Below are positions 52,354 through 61,276 of a stretch of 64,000 nt of DNA, one piece after another. This DNA comes from Mucilaginibacter_A sp965201005 (GTDB taxonomy: Bacteria; Bacteroidota; Bacteroidia; Sphingobacteriales; Sphingobacteriaceae). Made by a program: the position numbers and the translations under genes. The DNA lies in assembly GCF_965201005.1 (NCBI RefSeq), contig NZ_OZ241747.1, forward strand, positions 3,596,001 to 3,660,000, read 5' to 3'. Below the pieces are notes generated by a model, which saw only the letters and a list, made by a program, of their open reading frames with translations, did not search any database and was not told the origin of the DNA. The stretch's first letter is position 1. Every line of letters begins with the position of its first letter.

Positions 52354-52680
52354 ATGACGATAAAAGAAGCACAACAATCCGTTGACGAATGGATAAAAAC
52401 AACCGGCGTCCGCTATTTTAACGAACTCACCAACACGGCGATTTTGATGGAAGAAGTAGGCGAAGTTGCCCGCATCATGGCGCGAAAATACGGTGAGCAA
52501 TCCTTTAAAAAATCCGACGAAAGCATAAACCTCCCCGATGAAATGGCCGATGTGTTATTTGTGCTGATCTGTCTGGCCAACCAAACCGGCATCGACCTGA
52601 CCGAAGCTTTGGAAAAAAACATGGCTAAAAAGAGTATCCGCGATGCGGATCGGCATCGGAATAATGAGAAGTTGAGGTGA
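52354..52680 (+). CDS. MazG-type nucleotide pyrophosphohydrolase
   Basis: 108 residues. EEVGEVARIMARKYG and DEMADVLFVLICLANQTGID carry the two E/D-rich metal-binding helices of single-domain MazG proteins. It starts 4 bp after dtd. The start codon lies within the arm of an iterated word (TTTATGACGATAAAAGAAGC, last base of the core changed), so the first residues MTIKEAQ are encoded by the repeat. Confidence 0.92.
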   Translation: MTIKEAQQSVDEWIKTTGVRYFNELTNTAILMEEVGEVARIMARKYGEQSFKKSDESINLPDEMADVLFVLICLANQTGIDLTEALEKNMAKKSIRDADRHRNNEKLR

Positions 52681-52699
52681 ATTTATACAAAATCTTTTT

Positions 52700-52855
52700 C
52701 TACCTTTCAATTAAACTTTTTTCCTGGCCTAAGCCCTTTTTATATTCTTCCAAACTTTCCAATAACCGCTTTGCATTTGCTGAACTTTTCAATAAATACA
52801 GCGTTTCCATATGCGATTTTATAATTTTTTTCTTATCAGTAAGGGCTTTTTTCAT
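52700..52855 (-). CDS. Orphan YefM-type antitoxin tail, 51 residues
   Basis: A short ORF, starting at the ATG at 52855. Its last 36 residues (METLYLLKSSANAKRLLESL, then EEYKKGLGQEKSLIE) closely resemble the C-terminal toxin-binding tail of YefM (ETLYLLRSPKNARRL, then MDSIDSLKSGKGTEKDIIE). The DNA-binding first half of YefM is missing and no YoeB toxin is nearby. It may be a decayed antitoxin or an active anti-toxin decoy. Confidence 0.65.
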   Translation of the reverse strand: MKKALTDKKKIIKSHMETLYLLKSSANAKRLLESLEEYKKGLGQEKSLIER

Positions 52856-52876
52856 CAATACAAATTCAAGTAATCA

Positions 52877-53602
52877 TTACTCCTTCAACTTCACCAAATT
52901 CTCACCTTCCAAAACCGGAATTGCCGTCGTCAAATTAACCTGCAAACAAAACCTAATATCTTCCTCAATACCCAACTTTTTTAAACGTTCACTGTGTGCT
53001 GTTTTTTGCAGATACAAATTCAGATCGTTTTTTCCAAGTTGAAAAAGATCGTTTGCAGCAATTCCCGGATCATCTAATTGGTAATTGCTTGCTTTTAATT
53101 GATTTATAACCGCTCCGGCAAAAAGTGTATCTTCCAAATTGAAATTGTTTTTCCATCCGGCACAAACCAACAGAATATTTTCCTCTTGAAATTTCAGCCA
53201 GTTGCACAAAGAAGTCAGGTTTAAAAACGAACCGATCACCACTTTTTTGGCCTGGCGGGAAAGGTGCAAAGCGTGCGTGCCGTTAGTTGTGGTAAGCACA
53301 ACGGTTTTTCCGGCAACTTTTTCTTTAGTGTAAGAGAACGGCGAATTTCCGAAATCAAAACCAACTACCACTTCGCCGTTACGTTCTGCGGCGAGCAAAT
53401 ATTCGGAGCCTTTTTCACGATATGCAGCGCATTCTTCTACCTGCGCAACCGGAATGATCGCTTCGGCTCCGTTTTCAATCCCGTAACAAATAGAAGAAGT
53501 GGCGCGGAAAATATCAATAATTACCGCGATGCTGTTTTCGATGTTGTAAAGCGGTAATAATGCTGGCGTTAAGCAGGTTTCGATTTTTAGTTTTTCGCTC
53601 AT
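52877..53602 (-). CDS. 2-phosphosulfolactate phosphatase family protein (ComB-like)
   Basis: 241 residues. AVIIDIFRATSSICYGIENGA and VVLTTTNGTHALHLS match the ComB family, with acidic and serine/threonine residues for magnesium and phosphate. In methanogens ComB acts in coenzyme M synthesis; Bacteroidota do not make this coenzyme, so the substrate here is open. It lies alone between the orphan antitoxin and gcvT. Confidence 0.88.
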   Translation of the reverse strand: MSEKLKIETCLTPALLPLYNIENSIAVIIDIFRATSSICYGIENGAEAIIPVAQVEECAAYREKGSEYLLAAERNGEVVVGFDFGNSPFSYTKEKVAGKTVVLTTTNGTHALHLSRQAKKVVIGSFLNLTSLCNWLKFQEENILLVCAGWKNNFNLEDTLFAGAVINQLKASNYQLDDPGIAANDLFQLGKNDLNLYLQKTAHSERLKKLGIEEDIRFCLQVNLTTAIPVLEGENLVKLKE

Positions 53603-53634
53603 TAGAATTTATTCGGACACCAAAATTTAGGTGA

Positions 53635-53646
53635 TAAAAGAAGCAT
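53635..53646 (-). repeat. Iterated word between gcvT and the ComB-like gene
   Basis: Exact TAAAAGAAGCAT with the long arm ACACCAAAATTTAGGTGA, one of the most complete copies in the window. Confidence 0.9.
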
Positions 53647-53658
53647 CGGCTCAAAAAA

Positions 53659-54738
53659 TTATTTGTAAAAAGGCGGCTTTACAACTTTCGCTTTCACTTT
53701 TTGCCCGCGGATTTTAATATAAATTTCGGTTCCATCTTTGGTAAAAGCATTTTCTACATAACCTAAACCAATGGCTTTTTGCAGCGATGGCGATTGCGTA
53801 CCCGAAGTTACTTTGCCGATTATATTTCCTTCCGCATCCGTAATTTCGTAATCATGGCGCGGGATGCCGCGTTCAATCATTTCAAAACCGATCAGTTTTT
53901 TGCTGATGCCTTGCTCTTTTTGTTGCTTTAAAGCTTCAGAATTGACAAAATTTTTGCTGAATTTGGTAACCCAGCCCAAACCTGCCTCAAGCGGAGAAGT
54001 GGTATCGTCAATGTCGTTTCCGTACAAACAAAAACCCATTTCTAAACGCAACGTATCGCGCGCAGCGAGACCGATTGGCTTGATACCAAAAGGTTCTCCG
54101 GCTTTAAAAATGGCTTCCCAGATTTGATCTGAATGTTCGTTATCAAAATAAATCTCAAAACCACCGGCACCGGTATAACCTGTGGCAGAGATGATTACGT
54201 TGTTGATCCCGGCGAAAGTGCTTCTTTTAAAGGTATAATATTCCATCGAAGCCAGGTCAACATCGGTCAAGCTTTGCAGTGCTTCGGCCGCTTTAGGGCC
54301 TTGCACGGCCAGCAGCGAAGTACGATCGGAAATGTTTTTCATCTCCACGCCAAAATCATTAAAACCGGAAATCCAATCCCAGTCTTTGTCGATGTTGGAA
54401 GCATTTACCACCAGCATATAGGTTTTTTCGTCCATGCGGTACACCAGTAAATCATCTACAATACCGCCGTTTTCGTTGGGCAGACAGGAATATTGCACTT
54501 TGCCGTCGTACAATTTGGAAGCATCGTTTGATGATACTTTCTGGATCAGATCCAACGCTTTTTCGCCTTTCAAAATAAATTCGCCCATGTGGCTCACATC
54601 AAAAACGCCAACGGCTTTGCGCACGGTTTCGTGTTCTGCGTTGATGCCTGCGTAAGTGACCGGCATGTTGTAACCGGCAAAAGGCACCATTTTGGCACCG
54701 GTTTTTATATGGGTAGCGGTAAGGGCGGTATTTTTCAT
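53659..54738 (-). CDS. gcvT: Glycine cleavage system aminomethyltransferase (T protein)
   Basis: 359 residues. KMVPFAGYNMPVTYAGINAEH, VGVFDVSHMGEF and AARDTLRLEMGFCLYGND are T-protein signatures, with the folate-site aspartate in the IDPL-like region. It moves the methylene group from the H protein to tetrahydrofolate. The other gcv genes are not in this window. A one-mismatch iterated word at 54218 encodes K-R-S-T. Confidence 0.95.
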   Translation of the reverse strand: MKNTALTATHIKTGAKMVPFAGYNMPVTYAGINAEHETVRKAVGVFDVSHMGEFILKGEKALDLIQKVSSNDASKLYDGKVQYSCLPNENGGIVDDLLVYRMDEKTYMLVVNASNIDKDWDWISGFNDFGVEMKNISDRTSLLAVQGPKAAEALQSLTDVDLASMEYYTFKRSTFAGINNVIISATGYTGAGGFEIYFDNEHSDQIWEAIFKAGEPFGIKPIGLAARDTLRLEMGFCLYGNDIDDTTSPLEAGLGWVTKFSKNFVNSEALKQQKEQGISKKLIGFEMIERGIPRHDYEITDAEGNIIGKVTSGTQSPSLQKAIGLGYVENAFTKDGTEIYIKIRGQKVKAKVVKPPFYK

Positions 54739-54754
54739 GTTGATTTTTGGTGGA

Positions 54755-54766
54755 TAAAAGAAGTAT
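54755..54766 (-). repeat. Iterated word upstream of gcvT, GTAT variant
   Basis: TAAAAGAAGTAT with the arm ATTTTTGGTGGA, in the 29-bp gap between gcvT and rnhB. Confidence 0.8.
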
Positions 54767-54767
54767 G

Positions 54768-55400
54768 TTAAAGTTTTGGGGCGATGGTTTTGACCGCATC
54801 CGGGCGCGGGTTGCGCACGCGGAAGGTTTGGCGGTGATAAGGCGTCAATCCTTTTTCAATAATAACCGAACGGTGTTTGATAGTTGGATAACCTTTGTTT
54901 TTATGCCAGTGATATTCGGGATGTTCTTCCGCTATTTTTTTCATGTAATCATCGCGATAAGTTTTGGCCAGGACAGAAGCCGCTGCAATGCTGAAATATT
55001 TGCAATCGCCGCGAACAATGCAGGCATGTCCCAGCGAAGTATAAGGTTTGAAATAATTGCCGTCGATAATCAAAAATTCAGGGTGTAAAAGAAGCATGTC
55101 CACCGCGCGGTGCATGGCCAAAACGGATGCCTGCAGGATGTTGATCTGATCTATTTCGAGGTTATCAACCTGGGCAACGGCAAAACTGAGCGCGCATTTT
55201 TCTATCTCCAGCCGCAGCTGGTTACGTGTTTTTTCGCCAAGTTGCTTAGAATCATTCAGTTCCGGATGGTTAAAATCTTCGGGCAAGATCACGGCCGCGG
55301 CAAACACAGGGCCGGCCAGGCAACCGCGCCCAGCTTCATCACAGCCGGCTTCGAGCAAATTATTTTGGTAGCGCGACAGTAATATTTCTTTATTGTTCAT
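54768..55400 (-). CDS. rnhB: Ribonuclease HII
   Basis: 210 residues. EAGCDEAGRGCLAGPV carries the first two catalytic acidic residues, and HKNKGYPTIKH the C-terminal signature. It removes RNA from RNA-DNA hybrids. An exact iterated word at 55086 encodes M-L-L-L in the middle of the protein. Confidence 0.95.
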   Translation of the reverse strand: MNNKEILLSRYQNNLLEAGCDEAGRGCLAGPVFAAAVILPEDFNHPELNDSKQLGEKTRNQLRLEIEKCALSFAVAQVDNLEIDQINILQASVLAMHRAVDMLLLHPEFLIIDGNYFKPYTSLGHACIVRGDCKYFSIAAASVLAKTYRDDYMKKIAEEHPEYHWHKNKGYPTIKHRSVIIEKGLTPYHRQTFRVRNPRPDAVKTIAPKL

Positions 55401-55419
55401 CAGCCTAAATTTACTGCCC

Positions 55420-55466
55420 TAAAAACAGCATAGGCCGCAAAGGTAAAAACCGGGATGCTGTTTTTA
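55420..55466. repeat. Inverted CTG-type pair, head-to-head
   Basis: TAAAAACAGCAT (55420-55431) and ATGCTGTTTTTA (55455-55466). The GCAT ends face inward here, the reverse of the long pairs, so the two can form a short hairpin ACAGCAT/ATGCTGT between rnhB and the phosphatase gene. Confidence 0.75.
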
Positions 55467-55484
55467 GCAACAAAAAAACATGGA

Positions 55485-56717
55485 TTATCTGCAACTGATG
55501 GTGAGGATGGTCACATCGTCAATTGGTTTGCCATCTACCATTCGGCCCACATGATCCAGGATTTTGTTGTTAAACTGATCTGGTTTTAGTTTGCCGTGGG
55601 CCTTCACGTATTCGCTTAGTCTGACTTCGTTCCAGTCCGGGCTTTCCTGGTCATACTCAATCAAACCATCGGTATAGTTAAAAATCATGAACGGCCCATG
55701 CAGATGCATTTCGCCGGTGTTGATAAACGGTAAATTATCAAGCACGCCAATAATGGTTGTGCCCTGTTTCAGCTCGGTAATTTTGCCATTATCATAAACA
55801 ACCGAAGGGTTGTGGCCGGCATTAATGTAAGTGAGCATCCGGGTTTGCTGGTTAAATTTCCCCAGAAACATGGTAATAAATTTTTCGCCTTTGGTTGTTT
55901 TGATAATTATATCGTTCAGTTTTTCAATAATGGTGGTCAAATTATCTTCTACCGATGACCATGCGCGCAAACTGGCCTGCAAGGTAGCCATCAGCAAAGC
56001 GGCCGAAACACCTTTGCCAGAAACATCTGCAATGCACCACAAAAATTCGTTTTCGTTCAGGCGGATAAAATCGTAATAATCACCGCCAATATTTTGGTGC
56101 GGCAGATAACGGGCCGAAACATCAATGCCGATTTCGTTATAAATAGTTATCGGGATGAGCATTTGCTGCACATCACTGGCCAGCTCCATTTCCCGCTGAA
56201 ACCGTTCGGCCTCGATACGTTTTTTAAACAGCTTTTTATTTTCCAGCGCAACCACAATTACGTTGGTAAGGGTTTGGATAAAGTTTAAATCATTGCCCAT
56301 CATCTGCGGGGTGGTTTTAAAATCACCGATGAGGGCAAAAGCCAGCATTTTGTTTTTCTGGAAAACTGGGATAAAATAATCGTAGTTTTTAAGCACTTTG
56401 TTTTCGTGCTGATTAATGGAAACCGGCCCTTTAAACCGGCTCAAACCTTTGCTGCATTGCACTAAAACCCGGTGCTGCTCAAACTCGCCGCCGTAATAAG
56501 AAATACATTTGAATTTATTATCTACTTCGGTGATGAACCTAAACTTGCCTACGTTGAGGTAATCCTTCATAATCACTTCCAGCATATCAACCAACACCAC
56601 AATAGATGCGTTTTTGTTGATTGCCTGCGTAATTTCCAGCAGGGCGTTAAGCTCTGCCTGCCTTTTTAGCAGCAGCCGGATCAGTTCGTCTTCGTCAGAA
56701 TAGCTATAGTTCTGCAT
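55485..56717 (-). CDS. GAF-domain SpoIIE-type serine phosphatase
   Basis: 410 residues. A GAF-like sensor part (about 20-175) is followed by a SpoIIE/PP2C phosphatase domain (about 180-410) with the metal motifs IGGDYYDFIRL, WCIADVSGKGVSAALLMA, MLTYINAGHNPS and MIFNYTDGLIE. Such phosphatases usually act on anti-sigma-factor antagonists in a partner-switching pathway. No partner gene lies next to it. Confidence 0.92.
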   Translation of the reverse strand: MQNYSYSDEDELIRLLLKRQAELNALLEITQAINKNASIVVLVDMLEVIMKDYLNVGKFRFITEVDNKFKCISYYGGEFEQHRVLVQCSKGLSRFKGPVSINQHENKVLKNYDYFIPVFQKNKMLAFALIGDFKTTPQMMGNDLNFIQTLTNVIVVALENKKLFKKRIEAERFQREMELASDVQQMLIPITIYNEIGIDVSARYLPHQNIGGDYYDFIRLNENEFLWCIADVSGKGVSAALLMATLQASLRAWSSVEDNLTTIIEKLNDIIIKTTKGEKFITMFLGKFNQQTRMLTYINAGHNPSVVYDNGKITELKQGTTIIGVLDNLPFINTGEMHLHGPFMIFNYTDGLIEYDQESPDWNEVRLSEYVKAHGKLKPDQFNNKILDHVGRMVDGKPIDDVTILTISCR

Positions 56718-56749
56718 GAATTATAATTCTTCTCCTATCATTTCTCAGT

Positions 56750-57928
56750 TTAAATGCGTGTATCCTGTAATTTAATATCAAACGCATCCCTTAAGCCAAT
56801 GGTTACCAAATTAAAGGCATAAACCATCAGCATAATGGCCAAACCAGGCAAAACAGCCAGGTATGCCGAGCCAATTACGATATATCCGTAGTGTTCTTTG
56901 ATCATGGCACCCCAGGTTGGCGTGGGCGGCTGTGCGCCGTACCCTAAAAAACTTAAACCGGCTTCCAGCAAAATGGCCGAAGCAAAATTGGATGCCGCGA
57001 GCACCAAAATCGGACCACTTATGTTGGGCAGGATATGTTTTGCAATAATCCTGAAATTACCGTAACCCAAAGCCCGTGCCGCCTCAATAAATTCCACTTG
57101 TTTCAGGGCAATAACCTGTCCGCGCACCAAACGGCCAACTTCAACCCACATCGAAAGCCCAACGGCCACAAATATCTGCCACAAACCTTTGCCCAAAGCA
57201 AAAGAAATGGCAATCACCAGCAGCAAAGTTGGCAAAGCCCACAAAACATTCATCAGCCAGCTTAAAACAGCATCCGTTCTGCCTCCGTAATAACCGGCGG
57301 CCGCACCAACAGCAACGCCAACTAACAGGCTGATGAGCACCGCTAAAAAACCAACGGCCAGCGAAATGCGCGAACCGATGATTAACCGGCTTAACATGTC
57401 CCGGCCATAAATGTCTGTGCCGAGCCAAAAAGTTTTTCTGACCAATTGGTGATGAACGATTTCATCCCGCAGGGCCGCAACGGATGCTTCTTTTACCATT
57501 GTTTTTTTGGTTTTGGCAGATGCAATGCTGTTTTTATCACTTATTTTATAGATATTGAACGAAGTTTCGGCTGCAGTTTCTTCATCGCCGATATATTTAC
57601 GAACATAAACAGAATCTTGATCGAAACGAAAAGAGGAAACCGGAATATCACGAAAAGCGGAAGGCTGGCCATAAAGCATTTTCTGCAAAAAACCGGTTGG
57701 GGCAGCAGCATTTTCTTTTTTTATGCGGAGGACGGTAAAAGTGCTGCCCGGCTTTTTGAGGCCAAACTGCACCAGCATATCGTTGGCTTGCGGCGTGGCA
57801 TCGGGCGTGATCAAATAACCCAAAACCGAAAGTACCGTGGCCAGCACAATCAGGCATAAACCTGTTACGGCAAGTTTGTTCTGCACAAATTTTTGCCATC
57901 CGGAAGTTAATGAATTGATGCTTGTCAA
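56750..57928 (-). CDS. Peptide/nickel-type ABC transporter permease (OppC/DppC)
   Basis: 392 residues. One N-terminal helix (about 19-40) is followed by a periplasmic insert (about 45-170) that is longer than in usual OppC. The permease core has five helices and the EAA loop (FIEAARALGYGNFRIIAKHILPN). The DppC-type end GLSFLGYGAQPPTPTWG is clear. The partner permease, binding protein and ATPases are not in the window. The insert is partly encoded by iterated words at 57484 (exact) and 57525 (CTG type). Confidence 0.92.
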   Translation of the reverse strand: MTSINSLTSGWQKFVQNKLAVTGLCLIVLATVLSVLGYLITPDATPQANDMLVQFGLKKPGSTFTVLRIKKENAAAPTGFLQKMLYGQPSAFRDIPVSSFRFDQDSVYVRKYIGDEETAAETSFNIYKISDKNSIASAKTKKTMVKEASVAALRDEIVHHQLVRKTFWLGTDIYGRDMLSRLIIGSRISLAVGFLAVLISLLVGVAVGAAAGYYGGRTDAVLSWLMNVLWALPTLLLVIAISFALGKGLWQIFVAVGLSMWVEVGRLVRGQVIALKQVEFIEAARALGYGNFRIIAKHILPNISGPILVLAASNFASAILLEAGLSFLGYGAQPPTPTWGAMIKEHYGYIVIGSAYLAVLPGLAIMLMVYAFNLVTIGLRDAFDIKLQDTRI

Positions 57929-57994
57929 GGTAGAATCAAACAGAAAATTTATGGTTTAAAGATAGCCTATTATTACGCAAACCGCTGTGCTAAT

Positions 57995-59146
57995 TTAATG
58001 CACTTTGCGGCCTTTCCATTCGTAAGTTTTTTTATTGCCGATGATCCCAATATAAACCACATAAAAAACGTGCAGCAAAGAACCCAGCGGCAAAAGCAGC
58101 AGCAGTTTTTCCCGCTTAAAAAACCTGGCAACAATCAGTAAAAAAACACCTTCTGCCAAAATTTTCGCCAGCAATTGCAAAGCGGCAACTTCCAGGTAAA
58201 ACAAATTAAAAATACCGACCACCAGATTCATCAGAATAGTGGCATTAAACAGCCAGAAACCAACGGCCAGCGCCACAATGGCCTTATCTTTATATTTTAC
58301 GGATTTTGATGCCCAGCGGCGGCGCTGCTGCTTAAACTCTTCCCAGTTTGGCTTGGCGTAAGTGTAAACAATGGCTTCGCGCTGTTTTAAAAAACCGATT
58401 TTGCCGGGATATCTGGCCGAAATTTTTTGCAGCAGCAGCTCGTCATCACCGGAGGCCAGATCGTCAATCCCTTTAAAACCGCCAACTTCATTAAAAATGC
58501 TTTTTTTATAGGCCAAATTTGCGCCGTTGCAGGTAGATGCTTTTTTGTTGCCGATGGTGGCCGCGCCCAAGCCGATAAAAGCCGAAAACTCCAGCGTCTG
58601 CATCCGCTCAAACAGGTTTTTCTCTTCAAAAAAAGCAACCGGCGAAGATAACATCAGCACATCGGTTTCTTCAAAACGGGCAACAATGGATTGCAGCCAG
58701 TGCACGCCCATGCGGCAATCGGCATCGGTGGCCACCATCAAATCGCCGGATGAAAGTTTGATGGCTTCGCTGATGGCTTTCTTTTTGTACGAATTTAATT
58801 GCTGATCTTTTGGCTGCAATAATTTTACGCCCCGATCTGCATAACTTAAAATAATTTCGGCAGTGCGGTCGGTAGAGTGGTCATCGGCAATAATTACTTC
58901 AAAAAGTGCTTTTGGATATTGCTGTGCCAAAATATCTTCAATGGTTTGGCGGATGCCGACTTCTTCGTTTCGGGCAGCAATCAAAACCGTTACTTTGGTT
59001 TGAAATGCTGTTTTTATCACCCCAAAACTTGGCTCGATGCTAAGCCAGCCTTTAATTAAAAATATAAAAAGGAGCACATATAAAACCGTGAACAGGATTG
59101 CTGCCGAACTAAGTATTGTTGCCAAAGAAGTTGAGTTTGAGTACAA
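57995..59146 (-). CDS. Family 2 glycosyltransferase, membrane-bound
   Basis: 383 residues. One N-terminal helix (about 10-33), a GT-A domain with VLIAARNEEVGIRQTIEDIL, VIIADDHSTDRT and DADCRMG, a GDDELLL element, and the QQRRRWASK motif. Three C-terminal helices follow. It transfers sugars to a lipid or polymer. Its start overlaps the upstream flippase-like gene by 38 bp. An iterated CTG word (59005-59016) encodes part of the N-terminal loop. Confidence 0.92.
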   Translation of the reverse strand: MYSNSTSLATILSSAAILFTVLYVLLFIFLIKGWLSIEPSFGVIKTAFQTKVTVLIAARNEEVGIRQTIEDILAQQYPKALFEVIIADDHSTDRTAEIILSYADRGVKLLQPKDQQLNSYKKKAISEAIKLSSGDLMVATDADCRMGVHWLQSIVARFEETDVLMLSSPVAFFEEKNLFERMQTLEFSAFIGLGAATIGNKKASTCNGANLAYKKSIFNEVGGFKGIDDLASGDDELLLQKISARYPGKIGFLKQREAIVYTYAKPNWEEFKQQRRRWASKSVKYKDKAIVALAVGFWLFNATILMNLVVGIFNLFYLEVAALQLLAKILAEGVFLLIVARFFKREKLLLLLPLGSLLHVFYVVYIGIIGNKKTYEWKGRKVH

Positions 59147-60080
59147 AAACCGACCCTAAAATAGCCGGAATAATCAGGTTTATCAGCCAGATGCACGAAA
59201 CACAGGCCATGATGGCAACCGATTGCGTGGTGATGAAGCCAAAAAGATAGGTGGCGATAAAATTACGGACACCAACGTCCAGCAAATCCAGCGAAGGGAT
59301 GGCGGATTGGATAAAAAACAGGTTAAAAACCATCAGCATTACCGCAACCAGTTTTAAATCAGGCAGTAAAACATGGATCAGGATGTAATATTGAGAAGAA
59401 AAAACAATAAACCTTGTCAAACTGATCAGCATAATTGAAACCAGTTGTGCAAAACTGTACCTGGCCATAATCCCAAAAAAACGATGGTATTTTTTGAGGA
59501 ATTTGATTTTGTCCAGCAAAAAAACCAGCCAGCGTATGCGAAAATAAAACAACAAAAAAACAGTGATAAAAACAGCACCGAGCAGCGTAATGCCCAGTGT
59601 AAGCCAGTGATTTAAATGCTGGTAAGTGTACACAAAATACAGCAGCGAAAGTGTGCCCACCACATTGGTGACCGTATTTTGTCCGAACGCGCCAACCGCC
59701 ATTGCAAAAATGCCGTGTATCCGTTTTCGGGGCGGCAAATACAAAATCCGGCCACCATATTCGCCAATGCGGTTTGGGGTGATGATGGCCATCGTTAACC
59801 CACAGAAAACACCTTCGATGGCTTTCCATAAACTCATTTTTTCGAGCAGTTTGGTCAGGTATTGCCATTTAACAGCTTCCAGCAGCCAGTTGATCAGCAT
59901 CAAAACGGTTACCAAACCAATGGCCAGATAAACTTCTGCATTGCTTAATTTATGGATGCGGTTTATAAATTGTTGCAGATTTTGATTGTTGTTAAGGTGC
60001 CGGTAAACAAACCAAATTGTTAAAAAAACAATACCTGTTTTTACTAAATAAGTTAATGTTTTACGGGCAATGCGGGCCAA
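59109..60080 (-). CDS. Lysylphosphatidylglycerol-synthase-like membrane protein (flippase type)
   Basis: 323 residues with about eight membrane helices. It matches the UPF0104/AglD type with motifs such as NRIGEYGGRILYL and ARYSFAQLVS. These proteins move lipid-linked molecules or resemble the membrane part of MprF. The 38-bp overlap with the glycosyltransferase gene suggests that the two work together on a glycolipid. Confidence 0.85.
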   Translation of the reverse strand: MARIARKTLTYLVKTGIVFLTIWFVYRHLNNNQNLQQFINRIHKLSNAEVYLAIGLVTVLMLINWLLEAVKWQYLTKLLEKMSLWKAIEGVFCGLTMAIITPNRIGEYGGRILYLPPRKRIHGIFAMAVGAFGQNTVTNVVGTLSLLYFVYTYQHLNHWLTLGITLLGAVFITVFLLFYFRIRWLVFLLDKIKFLKKYHRFFGIMARYSFAQLVSIMLISLTRFIVFSSQYYILIHVLLPDLKLVAVMLMVFNLFFIQSAIPSLDLLDVGVRNFIATYLFGFITTQSVAIMACVSCIWLINLIIPAILGSVFVLKLNFFGNNT

Positions 60081-60125
60081 AGCGAATTTTTTTGCAATGT
60101 TACGGATTTGGCCTATACTTGTTTT

Positions 60126-60713
60126 ATGCAGGTGGAAAAATCGAAGGAGCGGATTATTTTAGGGATCGATCCGGGAACGAAAGTGATGGGTTATGGTTTG
60201 GTGAAGGAGAACGGACAAAAGCTGGAACTGCTGAGTCTGGGCGTGGTAAAAATGGACCAATTAGACGACCACATGCTGAAATTACAGCGCATTTTTGAGA
60301 AAACAGTCAACCTGATCGACAATTACCATCCGGATTGTTTGGCCATCGAAGCACCTTTTTACGGTAAAAACATCCAGGTAATGCTGAAATTGGGCCGGGC
60401 GCAGGGCGTGGCCATGTCGGCAGCCCTTTCCAGAAACGTGGAAATTACGGAATATTCGCCGCGAAAGATAAAGCAATCCATCACCGGAAACGGAAATGCC
60501 AGCAAAGAACAGGTTGCCGCGATGCTGCAAAACCTGCTGAAATTTAACGAAACGCCTGATTTTTTGGATGCCACGGATGGATTGGCGGTTGCCGTTTGTC
60601 ATTCGTTCCAGAAAATCGGCACAAAAAACGGTGATAAAAAAAGCTACACCGGCTGGGAAAGTTTTGTGAAAGACAATGCAAAACGGGTTGCCGCACCAAA
60701 AAAAGTAGTGTAA
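60126..60713 (+). CDS. ruvC: Holliday-junction resolvase RuvC
   Basis: 195 residues from the ATG at 60126. The motif IILGIDPGTKVMGYGL holds the first catalytic aspartate, CLAIEAPFYG the glutamate, and DATDGLAVAVCH the last aspartates. It resolves junctions in recombination. A divergent-promoter-type pair (TTTG, N19, TATACTTG) lies just upstream. The stop codon is inside a repeat hairpin. Confidence 0.95.
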   Translation: MQVEKSKERIILGIDPGTKVMGYGLVKENGQKLELLSLGVVKMDQLDDHMLKLQRIFEKTVNLIDNYHPDCLAIEAPFYGKNIQVMLKLGRAQGVAMSAALSRNVEITEYSPRKIKQSITGNGNASKEQVAAMLQNLLKFNETPDFLDATDGLAVAVCHSFQKIGTKNGDKKSYTGWESFVKDNAKRVAAPKKVV

Positions 60714-60749
60714 AAGAAGCATCAGGATTATGTTTTGATGCTTCTTTTA
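60711..60749. terminator. Bidirectional terminator built from two iterated words
   Basis: TAAAAGAAGCATCA (60711-60724) pairs perfectly, over 14 bp, with TGATGCTTCTTTTA (60736-60749). Both strands end in T-rich sequence. It lies between the convergent ruvC and HIT genes and overlaps the ruvC stop codon by 3 bp. Confidence 0.88.
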
Positions 60750-60760
60750 TCAGGTAAATT

Positions 60761-61162
60761 TTAGTCTTCCCGCAACGCTTCACGGATTTTTTCTGCCGTC
60801 AGCTCCATTTCTTCTTTGCTGAAATTTAGTTTCGGGCGGGAGAAATTCATATCGTTCACCTCGTTCATCGGGATTAAATGAATATGTGCGTGCGGCACTT
60901 CCAGTCCAATTACCGCAACGCCAACTTTTTTGCAAGGGATTACTTTTTTGATCCCGACGGCCACAATTTTGGTGAAGATCATCAGGCCGTTGTACAGCTC
61001 ATCTTCCAGATCAAAAAGGTAATCCACTTCTTTTTTCGGGATCACCAACGTGTGGCCGTCCGCCAGCGGGTTAACATCCAGAAAAGCCAGAAAATCAATA
61101 CTTTCGGCTACTTTATAAGCCTCAATTTCACCGGAAACGATTTTAGAAAATAGGGTTGACAT
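60761..61162 (-). CDS. HIT-family nucleotide hydrolase
   Basis: 133 residues. The active-site motif is HAHIHLIP (H-phi-H-phi-H), preceded by FSKIVSGEIEAYKV, as in HINT-type purine nucleoside phosphoramidases. Substrate in this organism unknown. It follows greA on the same strand. Confidence 0.94.
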   Translation of the reverse strand: MSTLFSKIVSGEIEAYKVAESIDFLAFLDVNPLADGHTLVIPKKEVDYLFDLEDELYNGLMIFTKIVAVGIKKVIPCKKVGVAVIGLEVPHAHIHLIPMNEVNDMNFSRPKLNFSKEEMELTAEKIREALRED

Positions 61163-61276
61163 GGTTTTAGTTGAATTTATTTAGGTTGGTTTTGTTATGC
61201 CGAACTTGTTTCGGCATCTCACTTAACTGGTTTTTAGCTTTGCCTGAGGAATCCTGAAACAAGTTCAGGATGACAA

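Noticed and set aside
54890..54908. TTTGTTTTTATGCC within rnhB as another CTG-type word
   Set aside because: It differs at the start of the core and lacks the arm; too degenerate to count.
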